Shown piece after piece: positions 63,000 to 64,000 of a stretch of DNA of 64,000 nucleotides. The stretch's first letter is position 1. Each line of letters starts with the position of its first letter. The notes beneath the pieces were generated by a model. The model was not told the DNA's origin. It did no database searches and was given only the letters and a program-made list of their open reading frames with translations. The position numbers and the translations under genes were made by a program. Source of the DNA: Azolla caroliniana (taxonomy: Eukaryota; Polypodiophyta); NCBI GenBank assembly GCA_043228905.1, contig JBHGNT010000008.1, positions 18,166,001 to 18,230,000 of the forward strand, written 5' to 3'.

Positions 63000-64000
63000 T
63001 ATACTATCACAACAATAAATCTAGCAAGTGTATTTCAAGAAGTGGAGCAAGGAAAAAGTGAACAAGGTACAATGGCCTTGGTGAATGGGCGCTTTGATGA
63101 AGTGATGGTGCACTTGCGACAATCTCAAGCAACTCACAACATCATTATTGATGGTGGCAGCTCTAGAGGGCATCAAGGAGTAACTTGTTATTCTTGTAAA
63201 GAGGAGGAAAACATCTTAACAAGATGGCCTCATCGACAACAAAGAGATATGGGAAGAGGCATGTATCAAGAGTAAAGGAATGGGCACCGACCTATCAATA
63301 ATGGAGTCAAAGGAGGCGAAGCCATAACACTTCCTATAGCTCAGGTTCCGACAATTCCTTATAATGTGAATCTTCTGAATTTGATTGATGATAGTGATAA
63401 TGCTTGTGAAGTAGTTGGACTTGTGAAAAGGACAAGAGCCTCCAAAAAGGAGAAAGAAGTAGAAGGAGAATCTAGTGCATCACATAAAAAATAAAGAATT
63501 GAAAGGAGAATCTAGTAATTCTCAATAAAAGAAAGCTAAGGAGACTAATTTGGAGGATAGACCTAGAAAGAAACATCCACGAAGAAAAATTAAAATTGAT
63601 GATATGCCTATGGGGAAGAGTGTGGAACCATTCAATCTCAAGCAAGAGTTAATCTCTTGTGCACTGCAGGTTACTTGGCCACAACTTCTTCAACTTTCTC
63701 TAACACAAAAAAAGGAGTGGGAATGTGTATTGAGTATACAAAAAAATATAAAGACATGACCTTTTACGAGAATTGTGCTAGTGAAAGATCAAATGAATAT
63801 TCGACCCACTATTTTGGTAACCATGAAAGGTCTTTTAATTAAGGATGCCATAGTAAATAGTGGTATTAGAATTGGTCCTTCATCCAATGTCATAGTGAAT
63901 AAGATTGGAAATCCTATTTGTCAAAAGTCCTCCAACAAGGTTGACATGGTTGATAGGGGTTTGGTTCCTTGTTTGGGAACTATAGAGGATATGGTTATTG
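63000..64000 (+). pseudogene. Gypsy-4 gag end and protease start, running off the window
   Basis: Plus-strand frames: FDEVMVHLRQSQATHNIIID, VTCYSCKEEENILTRWPH (degraded zinc knuckle), a Lys/Glu-rich spacer. After stops comes a protease-like stretch (GLLIKDAIVNSGIRIGPSSN, then GNPICQKSSNKVDMVDRGLV and PCLGTIEDMVI) with Asn-Ser-Gly where Asp-Ser-Gly is expected. The Copia-3 LTR directly abuts its left side. Stops near 63495-63540 show decay. Confidence 0.65.

Noticed and set aside
1-64000. tRNA and rRNA genes
   Set aside because: No cloverleaf-like or rRNA-like stretch recognised by eye; a tRNAscan run would settle it.

Overview
The window reads as nuclear DNA of a land plant. It holds one intact, intron-rich host gene (an NRAMP metal transporter, 13 exons with GT-AG introns, minus strand, 24270-35957). 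Almost everything else is transposable-element sequence: nested Copia and Gypsy LTR retrotransposons, LINEs, solo LTRs, small TIR elements and a Penelope-like element. The LINE and Gypsy families, plus a Penelope-type reverse transcriptase, make me lean towards a non-flowering plant such as a fern. That is inference from family resemblance, and I cannot name a species.

Layout. 1-4.5 kb: LINE remnants, including a 5'-inverted copy, and fuzzy GGTT-type repeats. 5.9-6.7 kb: a small candidate gene with TATA box, telo-box motifs, G-boxes and a 31-bp tandem repeat. 7.9-18.9 kb: a decayed minus-strand Copia element (Copia-1) split by a plus-strand Copia element (Copia-2, 10331-15605) that keeps matching 280-bp LTRs and a CCCAC target duplication. 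18.9-22.6 kb: Gypsy and LINE remnants, a 3'-end processed retrocopy with an 18-bp target duplication, and a 244-bp Mutator-type MITE inside a TGTATGAA-rich tract. 24.3-36.0 kb: the NRAMP gene, with a hAT-type element and LINE debris in its introns. 36.4-39.9 kb: fuzzy repeats and empty sequence.

39.9-54.1 kb is a nested stack. A LINE with inverted segments holds a Copia-1-family solo LTR and is cut by Gypsy-1. Gypsy-1 is a short element with gag only. Gypsy-2, which carries gag, protease, RT, RNase H and integrase, sits inside Gypsy-1. A 764-bp palindromic LTR-derived insertion sits inside Gypsy-2. 54.1-62.5 kb holds two deleted copies of a chromodomain Gypsy whose LTRs carry perfect heat-shock-element arrays. 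Between them lie a Penelope-like element (itself holding a solo LTR) and a LINE fragment. 62.5-64 kb has a Copia-3 LTR and the start of another Gypsy pol running out of the window.

Only the NRAMP gene, and possibly the small ORF at 6.2 kb, look like host genes. All the retroelement reading frames that can be followed carry stops or frameshifts. The observations most worth checking are the Penelope-like element in a plant, the heat-shock-element LTRs, the palindromic LTR insertion, and the gag-only Gypsy nested with its likely helper. No tRNA, rRNA or CRISPR array was recognised. Coordinates of decayed elements without target duplications are approximate.
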